NCBI GenBank assembly: GCA_031732875.1 | Contig: JAVMKL010000047.1 | Coordinates: forward strand, 1-7,483 | Direction of reading: 5' to 3' | DNA from: JAVMKJ01 sp031732875 | GTDB taxonomy: Bacteria > Pseudomonadota > Gammaproteobacteria > Competibacterales > Competibacteraceae | DNA: 7,483 bases | Shown here: positions 6,272-7,483 of the stretch, piece by piece | How positions within the stretch are numbered: position 1 is the stretch's first letter | Layout: each line of letters begins with the position of its first letter | Made by a program: the position numbers and the translations under genes | Notes under the pieces: model-generated | Told to the model about the DNA's origin: nothing | Database searches by the model: none | What the model saw: only the letters and a program-made list of their open reading frames with translations

Positions 6272-6901
6272 TCATTGCCCGTGGCCGGCGGCATGTTGCC
6301 GCATCTCGGCCCGCTTCTTGCGGATCATGAGCGTATCGCTGGCCATGCTTTGATAGGCGGCTTGCAGGGCGGCGTCGAAATCGCCCAGTTCGCCGCCCTG
6401 TTCGGCCCTGGCCGTCTCCGCCGCCGTCCTGGAGCCGAAGGCCACCTTGCTCTGCTTGGTCATCACGCCCGGCAGCTTCGAGCCGATCAGGTAAGTCGCC
6501 TGGTTCACGTCGATCAACGGCTTCGGGTCGGCCTTCGCGCCGAAATCGGCGGCGTAGATGGCTTTCGGTCCCCGGTCCATGTTCAGCGCCAGGCCGAGCG
6601 CGGCGCAATGCAGCGAACAGGTCGCGTCCACCAAATCGTCCCGGTACCACACCAGATGGCGGCTGTGGTGGTACTGCTTGCGGTCCATGCCGCAGTAGGG
6701 GCATTTGGGATATTTGCCGAGTTCGTTCTCCAGCGGATTGGGGTCCGGCTGGGTTTTGGGAACGAATTGCAGGGGGGTGCCGTCCTGCTCGCATTTCGCG
6801 GCGAGAACCGGCGAACTCAGGGTGGCGATCCCGGCGGTGGCGCCCGCCACGGCGAGCAGGCGAAGCATCTGGCGGCGTTCGGAATTGTGGTTGTCGTTCA
6901 T
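6272..6901 (-). CDS. NosL-family protein with probable Tat signal and extra CxxxC motif
   Basis: This 209-residue exported protein starts with ERRQMLRLLAVAG (8-20), a twin-arginine-like signal, and a likely cleavage after VLA-A at about 32-35. The mature part has the NosL-type motif CPYCGMD at 67-73, then HHSRHLVWYRDDLVDATCSLH, giving a second cysteine pair C95 and C99 (CSLHC, CxxxC), and NQATYLIGSKLPGVM (133-147), which matches the NosL core. After the core there is an extra helical tail (about 165-209) that is charged and ends in HAAGHGQ. Relatives are annotated as NosL or copper-binding proteins; here metal binding is inferred. The ATG at 6901 follows AGGAAG (6912-6917, 10 nt away), which fixes the start against a longer open frame that would run into tlpA-like sequence. 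It lies 53 nt after the thioredoxin gene and 62 nt before the second nosL-like gene. Confidence 0.82.
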   Translation of the reverse strand: MNDNHNSERRQMLRLLAVAGATAGIATLSSPVLAAKCEQDGTPLQFVPKTQPDPNPLENELGKYPKCPYCGMDRKQYHHSRHLVWYRDDLVDATCSLHCAALGLALNMDRGPKAIYAADFGAKADPKPLIDVNQATYLIGSKLPGVMTKQSKVAFGSRTAAETARAEQGGELGDFDAALQAAYQSMASDTLMIRKKRAEMRQHAAGHGQ

Positions 6902-6911
6902 GCGAGTGAAA

Positions 6912-6917
6912 CTTCCT
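6912..6917 (-). promoter_or_regulatory. Ribosome binding site of the Tat-type nosL-like gene
   Basis: The minus strand reads AGGAAG here, 10 nt before the ATG at 6901. It settles the start, since the same frame stays open far upstream through the antisense-offset part of the thioredoxin gene. Confidence 0.65.
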
Positions 6918-6954
6918 GCTGATGAAACGGGCCGCCAGTATACCGCGATAACCC

Positions 6955-7473
6955 TTACAACAGGCCGGCTATGGCCCGCGCGAACACCTCGGGAGTGGAT
7001 TCGCCCACGATCCGGGCGCGGATGACGCCCCGCCGGTCCACGATGAACGTCATCGGCAGGCCCATCACCCGATAATCCCGCGTGACCTTGCCTTGCGGGT
7101 CCAGCAGCACGTCGTAGGAAACGCCGAGTTCCCGCACGAAAGGCCGCACCGTTTCCGGCGGCTGGAGCACGTTGATGGCGAGGATGACCAGCCCCCGGTC
7201 GCGGTACTGGCGGTAGACCGGCTCCAGCGCCTGCATCTCGGCGCGGCAGTACGGGCACCAGTCGGCCCAGAACCGGATGGCCACCACCTGGCCGCGATAC
7301 TGGTCGGGGAAGCGGACGCCGCGACCGTCCAATCGGTCCAGCGCGAAGGCGGGGGCGGGCGTGTTGGTCTTGATGGCGGTTAGGTTCTGCTCGCAGCCGG
7401 CCAGCAGCAAGGCGAGGGCGAGGAGAAAAAGACTCGCGAGGGTCGATTTGCCGTGGTGAAGAGAAGTAATCAT
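6955..7473 (-). CDS. TlpA/ResA-type thioredoxin-fold lipoprotein
   Basis: This 172-residue protein has a lipoprotein signal (hydrophobic 12-24, lipobox LAGC with C27 the lipidated residue), so it is anchored to a membrane and faces the periplasm. The thioredoxin fold of the AhpC/TSA-Redoxin TlpA class follows: FWADWCPYC with redox pair C73 and C76 at 68-76, AINVLQPPETVRPFV at 99-113 and the cis-proline loop GLPMTFIVD at 138-146 (P140). Such proteins reduce disulfides in exported proteins, for instance in cytochrome c or cupro-enzyme maturation. Followed by two cysteine-containing NosL-type proteins, the likely clients are their CxxC or CxxxC thiols; this is inference. The ATG at 7473 gives a proper lipoprotein signal, but only 10 bases precede it, no ribosome site is seen in them, and the frame stays open to the edge, so the start is provisional. 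Nothing upstream is visible. Confidence 0.87.
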   Translation of the reverse strand: MITSLHHGKSTLASLFLLALALLLAGCEQNLTAIKTNTPAPAFALDRLDGRGVRFPDQYRGQVVAIRFWADWCPYCRAEMQALEPVYRQYRDRGLVILAINVLQPPETVRPFVRELGVSYDVLLDPQGKVTRDYRVMGLPMTFIVDRRGVIRARIVGESTPEVFARAIAGLL

Positions 7474-7483
7474 GGGTGGTTTC

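Noticed and set aside
6210..6794. Open frame extending the small nosL-like protein upstream.
   Set aside because: It reads out of frame through the first nosL-like gene and through the hairpin; the signal peptide begins at the ATG at 6209.
6902..7258. Open frame extending the Tat-type nosL-like protein upstream.
   Set aside because: It runs in the wrong frame through the thioredoxin gene, and a clear ribosome site marks the ATG at 6901.
1..7483. CRISPR arrays, tRNA or rRNA genes, insertion sequences.
   Set aside because: No regularly spaced repeats, cloverleaf or rRNA sequence, transposase or terminal repeats were seen on either strand.

Overview
The window is strongly GC-rich, with G/C-biased third codon positions and densely packed genes on both strands. 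The gene set (fucose-type exopolysaccharide genes, NosL/TlpA periplasmic proteins, a cobalamin methyltransferase) and the small GC-rich palindromic repeats suggest a proteobacterium, most likely a gammaproteobacterium. This placement is inferred from style and gene content; no marker gene is present.

Left half, plus strand (about 26-4925): part of a surface-polysaccharide locus. It holds a heparinase II/III-family protein (26-1804), a WbuB-like GT4 glycosyltransferase that overlaps it by 19 nt (1786-3012), a two-helix membrane protein of the DUF218/ElyC/YdcF family (3077-3853), and GDP-L-fucose synthase (3984-4925). The glycosyltransferase would build a repeat unit, Fcl would supply GDP-L-fucose, and the heparinase-like protein would cleave or edit a uronate-containing polymer. 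The partner gene gmd is not in the window, so the locus probably continues to the left.

Right half, minus strand (7473 down to 4969): a run of four co-directional genes. In transcription order they are a TlpA-type thioredoxin lipoprotein, a NosL-family protein with a probable Tat signal, a second and smaller NosL-family protein with a Sec signal, and precorrin-4 C11-methyltransferase (cobM), whose start overlaps the second nosL stop as ATGA. The first three look like an envelope metal (copper) and thiol-handling cassette. The tie to corrin synthesis is physical, and its meaning is unknown. The two blocks converge at 4926-4968.

The least ordinary signal is a set of small palindromic GC-rich repeats. 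Two appear to lie in frame inside the heparinase-family gene (about 771-826 and 1005-1068), a related copy sits between elyC-like and fcl (3902-3949), and a different perfect 11-bp hairpin lies just before the second nosL start (6211-6235). I see no CRISPR array, tRNA, rRNA, insertion sequence or defence system. No wholly new system is evident; the repeats within coding sequence and the NosL-NosL-TlpA-CobM arrangement are the points worth following.
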